NCBI GenBank assembly: GCA_963662175.1
Contig: OY759223.1
Coordinates: forward strand, 12,564,249-12,628,248
Direction of reading: 5' to 3'
DNA length: 64,000 bases
Source of the DNA: Aradus depressus
Lineage: Eukaryota; Arthropoda; Insecta; Hemiptera; Aradidae
Shown here: in pieces, positions 10,760 through 21,512 of the stretch
Layout: each line of letters opens with the position of its first letter
Numbering within the stretch: the stretch's first letter is position 1
Position numbers and translations under genes: made by a program
Notes under the pieces: model-generated
What the model was told of the DNA's origin: nothing
Databases searched by the model: none
What the model saw: only the letters and a program-made list of their open reading frames with translations

Positions 10760-12997
10760 TTTAATAGCTGTGATGTCCAGCGTTCCTAATATCGTACTAG
10801 CTGTGGGGTCCGCTGTTGCAAGGCACTTACTAGCTGTAGTGCTCAGCCCCAGCGTTCCTAACTATGTACTGGCTGTGGGGTTCGCTGTTGCAAGGCACCT
10901 ACAAGACATTTACTAGCTGTGATGCCCAGCGTTTCTAATTACGTACTAGGTGTGGGGTCTGCTGTTGCAAGGCGCTAGCAGTGTGGCCCAGCGTATTTCA
11001 CTACGTAGGTACTAGCTGTGGGGTCCGCCGTTGCAAAACTCATACTAGCTGTGATGCCCTGTGGTTCTAACTACATACTATCTGTGGGGTTCGCAGTTGC
11101 AAGGCACCTACTACCTGTAGGGCCCAGCGTTCCTAAAAACGTACTAGCTGTGGGGTCCGTCGTTGCAAAAGCATACTAGCTGTGATGCCCAGGGTTCCTA
11201 ATATCGTACTAGCTGTGGGGTCCGTTGTTGCAAGGCATTTACTAGCTGTAGTACCCAGCGTTCCTAACTTCGTACTAGCTGTGGGGTCCGCTGTTGCGAG
11301 GCACATACTAGCTGTGGTGACCAGCGTTCCTAACTACGTACTAGCTGTTGGGTCCGCCGTCGCAAGGCACATACTAGCTATGATGCCCAGCATTCCCAAC
11401 TACGTACTAGCTGTGGTGCTCAGCGGGTAATCGGATTGTCATGAATTTCACATGTAGTAGTAGTAACTATGTATTCACTGTGGGGTTCACTGTTGCAAGA
11501 CATTTACTAGCTGTGATGCCCAGTGTTCCTAACTATGTAGTATCTATGGGGTCCGCTGTTACAAAACACTTACTAGCTGTGTTGCCCAGCGTTCCGAACT
11601 TCGTACTAGCTGTGGGGTCCGCTGTTGCGAGGCACATACTAGCCGTGGTGACCAGCGTTCCTAACTACGTACTAGCTGTGGGGTCCGTTGTTGCAAGGCA
11701 TTTACTAGCTGTAGTGCCCAGCGTTCCTAACTATGTACTAGCTGTGAAGTTCGCTGTTGCAAAGCACTTACTAACTGTAATGCCCAGCGTATTTAACTAC
11801 ATACTAGCTGTGTGGTCCGCTGTTGCAAGTCACTTAATAGCTGTGATGCCCAGCGTTCCTAACTTCGTACTAGCTGTGGGGTCCGCTGTTGCGAGGCACA
11901 TACTAGCTGTGGTGACCAGCGTTCCTAACTACGTACTAGCTGTGGGGTCCGTCGTTGCAAAAGCATACTAGCTGTGATGCCCAGGGTTCCTAATATCGTA
12001 CTAGCTGTGGGGTCCGTTGTTGCAAGGCATTTACTAGCTGTAGTACCCAGCGTTCCTAACTTCGTACTAGCTGTGGGGTCCGCTGTTGCGAGGCACATAC
12101 TAGCTGTGGTGACCAGCGTTCCTAACTACGTACTAGCTGTTGGGTCCGCCGTCGCAAGGCACATACTAGCTATGATGCCCAGCATTCGCAACTACGTACT
12201 AGCTGTGGTGCTCAGCGGGTAATCGGATTGTCATGAATTTCACATGTAGTAGTAGTAACTATGTATTCACTGTGGGGTTCACTGTTGCATTTACTAGCTG
12301 TGATGCCCAGTGTTCCTAACTATGGAGTATCTATGGGGTCCGCTGTTACAAAACACTTACTAGCTGTGTTGCCCAGCGTTCCGAACTTCGTACTAGCTGT
12401 GGGGTCCGCTGTTGCGAGGCACATACTAGCTGTGGTGACCAGCGTTCCTAACTACGTACTAGCTGTGGGGTCCGTTGTTGCAAGGCATTTACTAGCTGTA
12501 GTGCCCAGCGTTCCTAACTATGTACTAGCTGTGAAGTTCGCTGTTGCAAAGCACTTACTAACTGTAATGCCCAGCGTATTTAACTACATACTAGCTGTGG
12601 GGTCCGCTGTTGCAAGGCACTTAATAGCTGTGATGCCCAGCGTTCCTAACTTCGTACTAGCTGTGGGGTCCGCTGTTGCGAGGCACATACTAGCTATGAT
12701 GCCCAGCATTCCCAACTACGTACTAGCTGTGGTGCTCAGCGTTGCAAGCCACATACTAGCTATGATGCCCAGCATTCCCAACTACGTACTAGCTGTGGTG
12801 CTCAGCGTTGCAAGCCACATACTAGCTGTGGTCACAAACGTTCTTAAGTACGCACTGACTATGACGTCCAGCGATGCTAAGTATTTACTAGGTGTGGCTT
12901 CCGCCGTTGAAAGGCGCATACTAGCTGTGGTGCCCAGGAGTCCTAAAAACTTACTAGCGTTACAACAGCTGAAGGACTATAAGCCTTATTCCGTATG
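10760..12997 (+). repeat. 66-bp tandem repeat array (Helitron A)
   Basis: About 33 imperfect units of 66 bp around GTACTAGCTGTGGGGTCCGC. As 66 is a multiple of three, one frame stays open for long runs (up to 245 codons at 12261-12998), giving a 22-residue repeat like VPNYVLAVGSAVARHLLAVM. A block of about 790 bp starting near 11160 is repeated near 11954 (offset 792 bp, 12 units). Stops, frame breaks and the occurrence of the same array in other Helitron copies make a protein-coding role unlikely. Confidence 0.9.
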
Positions 12998-13109
12998 AAT
13001 AATTGAAAATTATAACATCATGAATGTACTGTCGAGGAACTGAATAGCGTTATAGAAGATATTGGGACAAAAATCAAAGTTCCCCGGGCACCGCCGGGTA
13101 TTACTGCTA

Positions 13110-13330
13110 TAGATTTAATATTTGTTAAAACTGATAGAGAACGACCGGATTATCTGAATCCTACACAAAAATCAAAATAAAAATGTTTTTCAAAAAATTC
13201 ACGCTATTTAACGGTTTATAGGCTTAATAATTGTTAAAACTGATACGACAGAATCGAATATATCCGAAAAGTCCCATCCGACGGACGACGTGCTCAAGGC
13301 TATTTTCAACCTAAGTGAAATTTCACCTAA
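13110..13330 (+). repeat. 440-bp satellite, partial unit left of the palindrome
   Basis: It follows Helitron A directly and breaks off at TTTCACCTAA, where the palindrome is inserted; the unit continues at 25777. See 25777-27355 for the repeat. Confidence 0.85.
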
Positions 13331-13449
13331 GTAGAAGGGAAATGGGGACTCTGGCGCAGTTGCCCCACATGACCTTTGACCCCACGGGGTCACGTGACCC
13401 ATCACTCCCCACCACCACCCCCCCCCCCCCTCCACGCTCCGAATCACCC

Positions 13450-13830
13450 ACCATCGTACATCCCCAGCTCAATAAGTTTCCACTCTCCCTCTAAACCTCA
13501 ATAAGTTTACACTCTCCCTCTAAACCTCAATAAGTTTACACTCTCCCTCTAAAACTCAATAAGTTTCCACTCTCCCTCCTAACCTTAATAAGTTTCCACT
13601 CTCCCTCTAAACCCCAATAAGTTTCCACTCTCCCTCTAAACCTCAATAAGTTTCCGCTGCCCCTCTTAACCTCAATAAGCCCCCCCCCCCCCCCCCATTT
13701 TTTCATCTCAATTTTTGTCCTTTGAATCACTACCAATCTACTTCCCCATCTAAATAAGTTTCCACTCTTCCTCTAAACCTCTATAAGTTTCCGCTCTCCC
13801 TCTAAACCCTGCTTTACATTTTTATCTCAC
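13450..13830 (+). repeat. 29-bp minisatellite, left palindrome arm
   Basis: About ten units of AAGTTTCCACTCTCCCTCTA with AACCTCAAT, broken by a poly-C run at 13680-13696. The mirror copy is at about 25280-25660 on the other arm. A second poly-C run lies at about 13418-13430. Confidence 0.8.
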
Positions 13831-14034
13831 CCCTCGCCTGTGCCCCTATATTTTTTTTAATTAGCCCACTAGTAACAATTTTTATATTTTTAAAGACTGA
13901 TTTCGTGACCTTGAACAGGCACTTTCGTGATCTAACATGTCGAACCCTGCATTCGTGTAGCCTACCATATCATGTCCTAGCATGATCATCATCATCATTG
14001 TATTCAGTATTATTTTAAACTGAAGTATAATGAT

Positions 14035-14410
14035 GGAATAATCGCCTACCTACAATTCTGAGCATGCCGTCCTTCGGTGCCTTGAAAAGTATTGCATTTA
14101 AAAATATAACTCAAAGCTCGTCATATTGAGTATGTTGTCCGATTGGAGTAATATGATGGAAAAATCGCCTACCTACACTTTTGAGCATGCCGTCCTTCGG
14201 TGCCTTGAAAAGTATTGCATTTAAAAATATAATTCAAAGCTCGTCATATTGAGTATGTTGTCCGATTGGAGTAATATGATGGAAAAATCGCCTACCTACA
14301 CTTTTGAGCATGCCGTCCTTCGGTGCCTTGAAAAGTATTGCATTTAAAAATATAATTCAAAGCTCGTCATATTCAGTATTATTTTAAACTGGAGTAATAT
14401 GATGGAAAAA
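14035..14410 (+). repeat. 123-bp tandem repeat, left palindrome arm
   Basis: Three units with TCGCCTACCTACA landmarks at 14042, 14165 and 14288, each holding GAGCATGCCGTCCTTCGG, a motif also present in the SINE body. The mirror copy lies at about 24700-25080. Confidence 0.85.
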
Positions 14411-14639
14411 AAAAAAAAGCATTTATCTTCAATTCCGAGCACGCTGTCCTTTGGTGTTATTTGTGAATTATTGTTTTTTTTTTTATTTCAACAATCATTT
14501 ATTAGTAATTTTGCGTTTTCTCCAATCTGAAGACATCCTAGACCTTGAAATGGTTTTTGCATGCATTATACATGTTCAAACATGTCGAGACCTGTTGTTC
14601 ATACTTCACCAATTTTTATTTCATGATTTAATCTTACAT

Positions 14640-17130
14640 CCCCACGTCAATTAACACATCCAATGTGCTTCCCCATCTCAATACCCCCGCTCTCCCTCCG
14701 ATTCACTACTCTCTATCTTCAGTATAGCGGCGTAGCCAATCCATCTCAATTTTCTCACTTATACTTCCCCACCTAATTCTCCCTTTAAACCTTTTACTCA
14801 GACACACATCCAAGCAATTTTCTTTAGATTTCATCATAGTCCACTACTCTTAGCACCATCATGCTTCGCCCCTGTTCAACACCTACAACCTCTCTAGATC
14901 GTCTGACATTTTCATCATAACCCGGTCAACCCATACATAAACCTACATTCTACGTCCATTAGCCTTTCCCTCTGAGTCAGTCAAACTTACCCACCTCAAA
15001 TCATCTTCAATGCACATACCCACATCAATTATTCTAAAACATAATCTTTAATTATAATAGTTCTACTTCCTGAGACCTATTAGACTTCTTCCAACCGGCA
15101 GAGACTTTGCAACCCACACCTAATCCTCAGGTCTTTCTCCTAATTTTTATGACTCACTTCTACTTCCCCACATCAATCGTCTAATTGTTTTTTCTCAACT
15201 TGTTCTTACCAATTTTCTGTTCTCTACTTCTAAAACCTTTTACTCATACATACACGCGGAGTAATCTTTAGATCTAGATGTACCTTTCCATGGATACATT
15301 CTTAGGCTAACATGCAGTATATTCAACTTACGTTATGTTACATACTACTTCTCATCTCCAGCACTTAACTTACTTAGCACCTCTACTGTATTCCAATCCT
15401 CGTTTAAAGCGGTCAAAACAATTTCTTTTTCCTTCCACCAACCGTCCTCTACTGTAATTGCTCTCCTAACCTTCTTAAACCCCCGCACAATTCTGACAAC
15501 GACCAATCCATCCCAATATTCTGCTCTCCACTTCTACTTCCCCAACATCATATCAAGTTAGAACCCTACAAGTGTAGACTACTGCCCCGTCAACATTTCT
15601 TTCTCATTCAAACCACTTCTATCCCACCTCTCACTCAGACATACCTGCACACTTGCATCACATGCAGAAAATCAAATTTAAATGCTTCTCCCTACCTAAA
15701 CCGCCAGGTCAACACCCCCACAGTTCTCGTCGATATTTAGATTCGCATTTCCAATATTACTTTACCATCACTATTTTTACGACTAATAACCTACAATCTA
15801 GCAGGAACTTAAATTATCCCCCTGCACAACACTACTCCGGATATATTCAGAACCCACTCCCACACATCTGAGCACCAATAGAACTCTAACCTAGGACCCC
15901 TGCTGTGTAGGCTCACTCACATTGGTACCTGTCAACCCATCTTTATAACTTCAAAAGCCGGGGGTAATTTCATATTCAAGTATTTTTCCTAAGATTTCAT
16001 ACTGATGAAGGCTCTAGACCCCTTCATCACCAACGAGATCAGTTAAAGAACTATTTTATAACACAGCCCCAACGTACATATAAGGTGTGTCCAATACAAT
16101 AGGAACTCTTCTTATATAGCTATCCTAAGAAGAAGTCATTGAAAACTTTACCCACTGAGCCGGATAATTATTTATAGTAGAGATACTAATATTTTTTGAA
16201 TGGGTAGGCGGCCTTGTGTAACATTTCATTATCAGAGATTAGCTGTGATGTACTTTTCTACAAATCAGAGACTATGCAGAGACAATAGAATCCTTCCGAG
16301 AGATCCAATATATCGTCACGACACAACACTTCACAAAAATACGGAATTGTTCACCTATCCCTATAAACATCACTCAACTGCAACTTCCCCAAATCTAAAA
16401 AACTTAGAAGTCGCTCGGACACATTTTAAAAACCCCACCACTCTTATATATACTTCCTCAGCTAAATTCTTTCCCTGGTTCCCCTCTATAGTATATCTTA
16501 AACTCTAAAGTAACCCCAACCCGAACACCATTCCTATCAATCTAAACTTTTATTTCTCAGTCATGCACCATAGATAGGGTTTTCTATAGGTGCTATCACC
16601 AATCTCCTACATGCATATATATATAATATATTTTCTATAGTTCCCCCGACATTTTTCTACAACTAACACTCAACCGTTCCTCAATTAATATTATAACGCA
16701 GCCCTCACACCCATACTCCATTGTATTTATTTTTCAAGTCCCAAGCTCTTCGTCTAATATACATCACAGTTCCCACCGGTATTTGAGAACCCATATAGTA
16801 TTATTGTTCCATCCTCACCCACATCTCATGGACCCCACAATTCACCCCTCCTTCCCCGCATATATGGTATTGAGAGCCAAAACACTTACGATGACCCAAT
16901 ACAACAGTTATTTTACCGATTCATCTTCATAGCCACAAAACCCGGGATTATTTAATATTTTAGTATATTTCTTTTTTCATTATTTTTCACAGGTTTTTTT
17001 TTTCCCCACATACAACGCCTACTCCACTCAACTGTGTTTTCTTAAAGTCCTATACATATCTTACATCCTTTCATATATTTATTTTTTATTTAGTCATATT
17101 ATTTTATATTTTATGCGATTAATATTTATT
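14640..17130. other. non-coding part of the left palindrome arm
   Basis: Poor in G on the plus strand, with many scattered CTTCCCCA and CACATCAAT motifs. No long frame was found; ORFs of 72 and 102 codons occur identically in the mirror arm but resemble no known family. The mirror is about 21980-24470. Confidence 0.5.
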
Positions 17131-17403
17131 TACATTTTCGAAAATTTACGTAAATTATGAAAATTTTGCAGCATATTCAGGAACATTTTTTGTGATGAAT
17201 GTGACTGCATAATAACTATCGTGATTATAAGAAAAATTGGTGAGTACAAGCTGGTCAGTATTAAGAAATAAAAATCGTATATAGGTTCCATATCATAGGC
17301 AGTTGTTGGGGCTAGGTGTATTGCTGGAAACCCATTAATGATCGGCTCTTCTCGGCTCGTCTCGGATTTTATCGGCTCCTTTCGTTGCATGTAGGATGAA
17401 AAA

Positions 17404-17599
17404 AACTATAAATACGTTCTGTTTGGTCAGTAGTTATCTGTTTTCATTGTGAACGTGTTAACAACTTTGAGATAAATACAATCTGATCATTCACTGTTTA
17501 TTGAACCGAAGTTGTCAACCCTGTTACAATAAATACGGTCTGTTTGGTGATTATTAGGCAGACTTCATTGATCTAGTAATCCACAGCAGGTTAGATACC
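17404..17599 (+). promoter_or_regulatory. putative promoter of the HTH gene, left arm
   Basis: Upstream of the ATG at 17600 a motif ATAAATAC is repeated three times (17408, 17472, 17529). Each copy is followed by a TCTG-containing stretch, GTTCTGTTTGG or GGTCTGTTTGG in two of them. The first lies in a TATA-box-like CTATAAATAC and has a TCAGT initiator-like sequence about 20 bases on. The same region is mirrored before the right-arm gene (about 21513-21708). The promoter role is inferred. Confidence 0.4.
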
Positions 17600-18129
17600 A
17601 TGGGGGTCAAACGAAACGCTCTCACTATAGAAAATAAAATAAAAATAATTAAACTTTTTGATGAAGGAGAAAAGGTTGGAGAAATATCGAAACATTTCAA
17701 GATTCTCAATCCACGATTTCTTCAATTTTAAAGAGGCGAGCAACCATTTTTCAATTGGATACATGTGGTAAAAGACATATTAAACGAATTAGAACTAATG
17801 GTGGAACACACTCCCAGAATACACCCCCACTTGCCTTCAACGGAGAGAATTACACACAACAACACACAGACTCTTCAGAGGACGATGTGGGTGAACACTC
17901 CAGTTCATCACAACAGCAAACGGTCTCTTCACAGCATGATTCGGGTGAAGACGGAAGTGAACGAATTCATTCAACAGAACACCAAAGAGTAGTATATGGT
18001 GATAAAAAACCAACAAAAAAGTTCAACCTTCCTAAACCCGTAAAAGGCTTAATACCTCTGTCTAAGGAAAATATGACGTTTTTACGTTTGGTCGGGTATA
18101 AAGTTCTGTCATCAACGTATAGATGTTAG
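17600..18129 (+). pseudogene. psq-type HTH protein, left arm copy, frameshifted
   Basis: The same gene as 20982-21512 on the mirror arm, but with one C missing in GATTC(C)TCAATCC near 17704. This shifts the frame inside the helix-turn-helix. Downstream, the original frame is open again from 17755 to 18129. The start ATG at 17600 and the upstream region are unchanged, so this copy broke after the arms were formed or escaped their homogenisation. A sequencing error in the assembly is another explanation. Confidence 0.65.
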
Positions 18130-18443
18130 ATTTGGATAGTTCAAAGAGGGGTTCGGGTATCATTTTCATTACCGAAGCCATCGGGGGTATAGATGGAATA
18201 AGAAAATCTGTTCGACATGAAAACACTCACACTTTGCCATCATATAGGTTTATCTATTTAAAAGGTAGATTTTTTCAAGGAGAATGGGACAACGACAGTT
18301 GCAACATTCTAAAAGCGGGTTTTGTTCAATTCCAGTGCTTCCTGGGTAATAACTCGGACTATATTTTGAAGGATATATCAATAATGGGCATTAACTTTAT
18401 TGGGAATAGGTACACAGCATATCACAAACGAAAAGATTATTAA
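18123..18443 (+). CDS. hypothetical 106-residue protein, left arm
   Basis: The ATG overlaps the stop of the preceding frame (AGATGTTAG), in a different frame. The sequence is identical to the mirror copy at 20668-20988. It has glycine and aromatic residues (FIYLKGRFFQGEWDND, FQCFLGNNSDYILKDISIMG) and no signal peptide or membrane segment. I do not recognise the family. It may be a second exon or frameshifted end of the HTH gene, or a separate small protein. Kept intact in both arms, it may be under selection or just young. Confidence 0.4.
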   Translation: MLDLDSSKRGSGIIFITEAIGGIDGIRKSVRHENTHTLPSYRFIYLKGRFFQGEWDNDSCNILKAGFVQFQCFLGNNSDYILKDISIMGINFIGNRYTAYHKRKDY

Positions 18444-18898
18444 AAAGAATCAAATCGAATGCTGTGAGGTTGAAGGCTTGGAGAGGCTATAAACGCACGC
18501 AGGTCGTATGAGTGAAGGTTTGGAGAGGATATAGATGCCCGCAGACCAGTGTGATCACCAGCAGTTCTAAATGTTGAAAACATTGATTTTAGGAAAAGTA
18601 GGAGAGTACAATCGTGTTAATATGCCTGTATTTTTGATTTGCAGGAAAGGGCCTTGCCCCTTTTTATTCATGCTTTGTATCCAAAAGTATATATATTTCA
18701 GTTTTCATTTGACTATATGCTTATATCATCTCTTTGTGAGAGCGGTTCTAAATCTGCTGGGTAAGTTTCGTTCTTGATCAGTGTATACATGTACCCCCAA
18801 AATCCTGTTTCTTTGAACCAAATTCAACTCAGTCAAATCGATTCAAATCCCTATATTATACTGCAATATTCTCGCTCAAACATCACTACACTCTCCTT

Positions 18899-20212
18899 CT
18901 AGTTATAACGATATCGTTATAAATATAGCGATATCACAGTAGTTATAACGATATCACTGTAGTTATAACGATATCGCTATATTTATAACGATATTACTGT
19001 AGTTATAACGATATCGCTATATTTATAACGATATTACTGTAGTTATAACGATATCGCTATATTTATAACGATATCACAGGAGTTATAAAGATATCGCTAT
19101 ATTTATAACGATATTACTGTAGTTATAACGATATCGCTATATTTATAACGATATTACTGTATTTATAACGATATCGCTATATTTATAACGATATCACAGG
19201 AGTTATAACGATATCGCTATATTTATAACGATATCACAGGAATTATAACGATATCGCTATATTTATAACTATAGCGATATCGTTATAACTACAGTAATAT
19301 CGTTATAAATATAGCGATATCGTTATAACTACAGTAATATCGTTATAAATATAGCGATATCGTTATAACTACTGTGATATCGTTATAAATATAGCGATAT
19401 CGTTATAACTCTTGTGATATCGTTATAAATATAGCGATATCGTTATAACTACTGTGATATCGTTATAAATATAGCGATATCGTTATAACTACAGTAATAT
19501 CGTTATAAATATAGCGATATCGTTATAACTACAGTAATATCGTTATAAATATAGCGATATCGTTATAACTACAGTAATATCGTTATAAATATAGCGATAT
19601 CGTTATAACTACAGTAATATCGTTATAAATATAGCGATATCGTTATAACTACAGTAATATCGTTATAAATATAGCGATATCGTTATAAATATAGCGATAT
19701 CGTTATAACTACAGTAATATCGTTATAAATATAGCGATATCGTTATAACTACTGTGATATCGTTATAAATATAGCGATATCGTTATAACTACAGTAATAT
19801 CGTTATAAATATAGCGATATCGTTATAACTCTTGTGATATCGTTATAAATATAGCGATATCGTTATAACTACTGTGATATCGTTATAAATATAGCGATAT
19901 CGTTATAACTCCTGTGATATCGTTATAAATATAGCGATATCGTTATAAATACAGTAATATCGTTATAAATATAGCGATATCGTTATAACTACAGTAATAT
20001 CGTTATAAATATAGCGATATCTTTATAACTCCTGTGATATCGTTATAAATATAGCGATATCGTTATAACTACAGTAATATCGTTATAAATATAGCGATAT
20101 CGTTATAACTACAGTAATATCGTTATAAATATAGCGATATCGTTATAACTACAGTGATATCGTTATAACTACTGTGATATCGCTATATTTATAACGATAT
20201 CGTTATAACTAG
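18899..20212. repeat. 40-bp tandem array at the centre of the palindrome
   Basis: About 33 units of 40 bp. Each has two related 20-bp halves, GTTATAACTACAGTAATATC and GTTATAAATATAGCGATATC, themselves near-palindromic with GATATC ends. Orientation flips near 19262-19270: before it the units read in one direction (about 0.37 kb), after it in the complement (about 0.9 kb). The array joins the two arms and makes the loop of the predicted hairpin. Confidence 0.92.
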
Positions 20213-20667
20213 AAGGAGAGTGTAGTGATGTTTGAGCGAGAATATTGCAGTATAATATAGGGATTTGAATCGATTTGACTGAGTTGAATTTGGTTCAAAG
20301 AAACAGGATTTTGGGGGTACATGTATACACTGATCAAGAACGAAACTTACCCAGCAGATTTAGAACCGCTCTCACAAAGAGATGATATAAGCATATAGTC
20401 AAATGAAAACTGAAATATATATACTTTTGGATACAAAGCATGAATAAAAAGGGGCAAGGCCCTTTCCTGCAAATCAAAAATACAGGCATATTAACACGAT
20501 TGTACTCTCCTACTTTTCCTAAAATCAATGTTTTCAACATTTAGAACTGCTGGTGATCACACTGGTCTGCGGGCATCTATATCCTCTCCAAACCTTCACT
20601 CATACGACCTGCGTGCGTTTATAGCCTCTCCAAGCCTTCAACCTCACAGCATTCGATTTGATTCTTT

Positions 20668-20988
20668 TTAATAATCTTTTCGTTTGTGATATGCTGTGTA
20701 CCTATTCCCAATAAAGTTAATGCCCATTATTGATATATCCTTCAAAATATAGTCCGAGTTATTACCCAGGAAGCACTGGAATTGAACAAAACCCGCTTTT
20801 AGAATGTTGCAACTGTCGTTGTCCCATTCTCCTTGAAAAAATCTACCTTTTAAATAGATAAACCTATATGATGGCAAAGTGTGAGTGTTTTCATGTCGAA
20901 CAGATTTTCTTATTCCATCTATACCCCCGATGGCTTCGGTAATGAAAATGATACCCGAACCCCTCTTTGAACTATCCAAATCTAACAT
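20668..20988 (-). CDS. hypothetical 106-residue protein, right arm
   Basis: Mirror copy of 18123-18443 with identical translation. The start overlaps the last bases of the upstream HTH ORF in another frame, which suggests translational coupling, a spliced or frameshifted continuation, or chance. No family recognised. Confidence 0.4.
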   Translation of the reverse strand: MLDLDSSKRGSGIIFITEAIGGIDGIRKSVRHENTHTLPSYRFIYLKGRFFQGEWDNDSCNILKAGFVQFQCFLGNNSDYILKDISIMGINFIGNRYTAYHKRKDY

Positions 20989-21512
20989 CTATACGTTGAT
21001 GACAGAACTTTATACCCGACCAAACGTAAAAACGTCATATTTTCCTTAGACAGAGGTATTAAGCCTTTTACGGGTTTAGGAAGGTTGAACTTTTTTGTTG
21101 GTTTTTTATCACCATATACTACTCTTTGGTGTTCTGTTGAATGAATTCGTTCACTTCCGTCTTCACCCGAATCATGCTGTGAAGAGACCGTTTGCTGTTG
21201 TGATGAACTGGAGTGTTCACCCACATCGTCCTCTGAAGAGTCTGTGTGTTGTTGTGTGTAATTCTCTCCGTTGAAGGCAAGTGGGGGTGTATTCTGGGAG
21301 TGTGTTCCACCATTAGTTCTAATTCGTTTAATATGTCTTTTACCACATGTATCCAATTGAAAAATGGTTGCTCGCCTCTTTAAAATTGAAGAAATCGTGG
21401 ATTGAGGAATCTTGAAATGTTTCGATATTTCTCCAACCTTTTCTCCTTCATCAAAAAGTTTAATTATTTTTATTTTATTTTCTATAGTGAGAGCGTTTCG
21501 TTTGACCCCCAT
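20982..21512 (-). CDS. psq/CENP-B-type helix-turn-helix protein, right arm, intact
   Basis: 176 residues. Residues 1-50 (MGVKRNALTIENKIKIIKLF, then DEGEKVGEISKHFKIPQSTI and SSILKRR) match the helix-turn-helix psq/CENP-B N-terminal fold, which in pogo/Tigger transposases and their domesticated relatives binds DNA at element ends. Residues 60-135 are polar and rich in S, H, Q, T and E, probably disordered. Residues 137-176 are basic to hydrophobic with KKPTKKFNLPKPVKG. No DDE catalytic domain follows, so it could bind DNA but not cut it. The start at 21512 follows a repeated TATA-like region. It could regulate or mark the palindrome, or be a fragment of an inserted Tigger-like element; the first is inference. 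Confidence 0.65.
   Translation of the reverse strand: MGVKRNALTIENKIKIIKLFDEGEKVGEISKHFKIPQSTISSILKRRATIFQLDTCGKRHIKRIRTNGGTHSQNTPPLAFNGENYTQQHTDSSEDDVGEHSSSSQQQTVSSQHDSGEDGSERIHSTEHQRVVYGDKKPTKKFNLPKPVKGLIPLSKENMTFLRLVGYKVLSSTYRC

Larger units (their letters stand above)
10076..13109 (+). mobile_element. Helitron copy A, non-autonomous, repeat-bearing
   Basis: The 5' end reads TCTATATTAATAAAGCTGAAAC after an A, the canonical A|TC start of a Helitron. The 3' end has a GC-rich hairpin (CCCGG at 13083-13087 with CCGGG at 13094-13098) followed by TATTACTGCTA. The final G of the usual CTAG is missing or replaced where the 440-bp satellite begins. The interior is a block of 143-bp G-rich units, a 66-bp array and a 3' tail of about 110 bp shared with copies B and C. 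No Rep/helicase frame exists, so it is non-autonomous. Confidence 0.8.

Noticed and set aside
10760..12998. Long frames of 82-245 codons encoding a hydrophobic 22-residue repeat
   Set aside because: The 66-bp unit is a multiple of three, so one open unit opens the whole array. The frames are broken by stops and junctions, and they occur inside non-autonomous Helitrons. Not annotated as genes, but listed as worth a dN/dS test.
15653..16508. ORFs of 72 and 102 codons in the palindrome arm
   Set aside because: They occur in both arms because the arms are copies. No recognisable domain, and a base composition like that of the surrounding non-coding DNA. Left unannotated.
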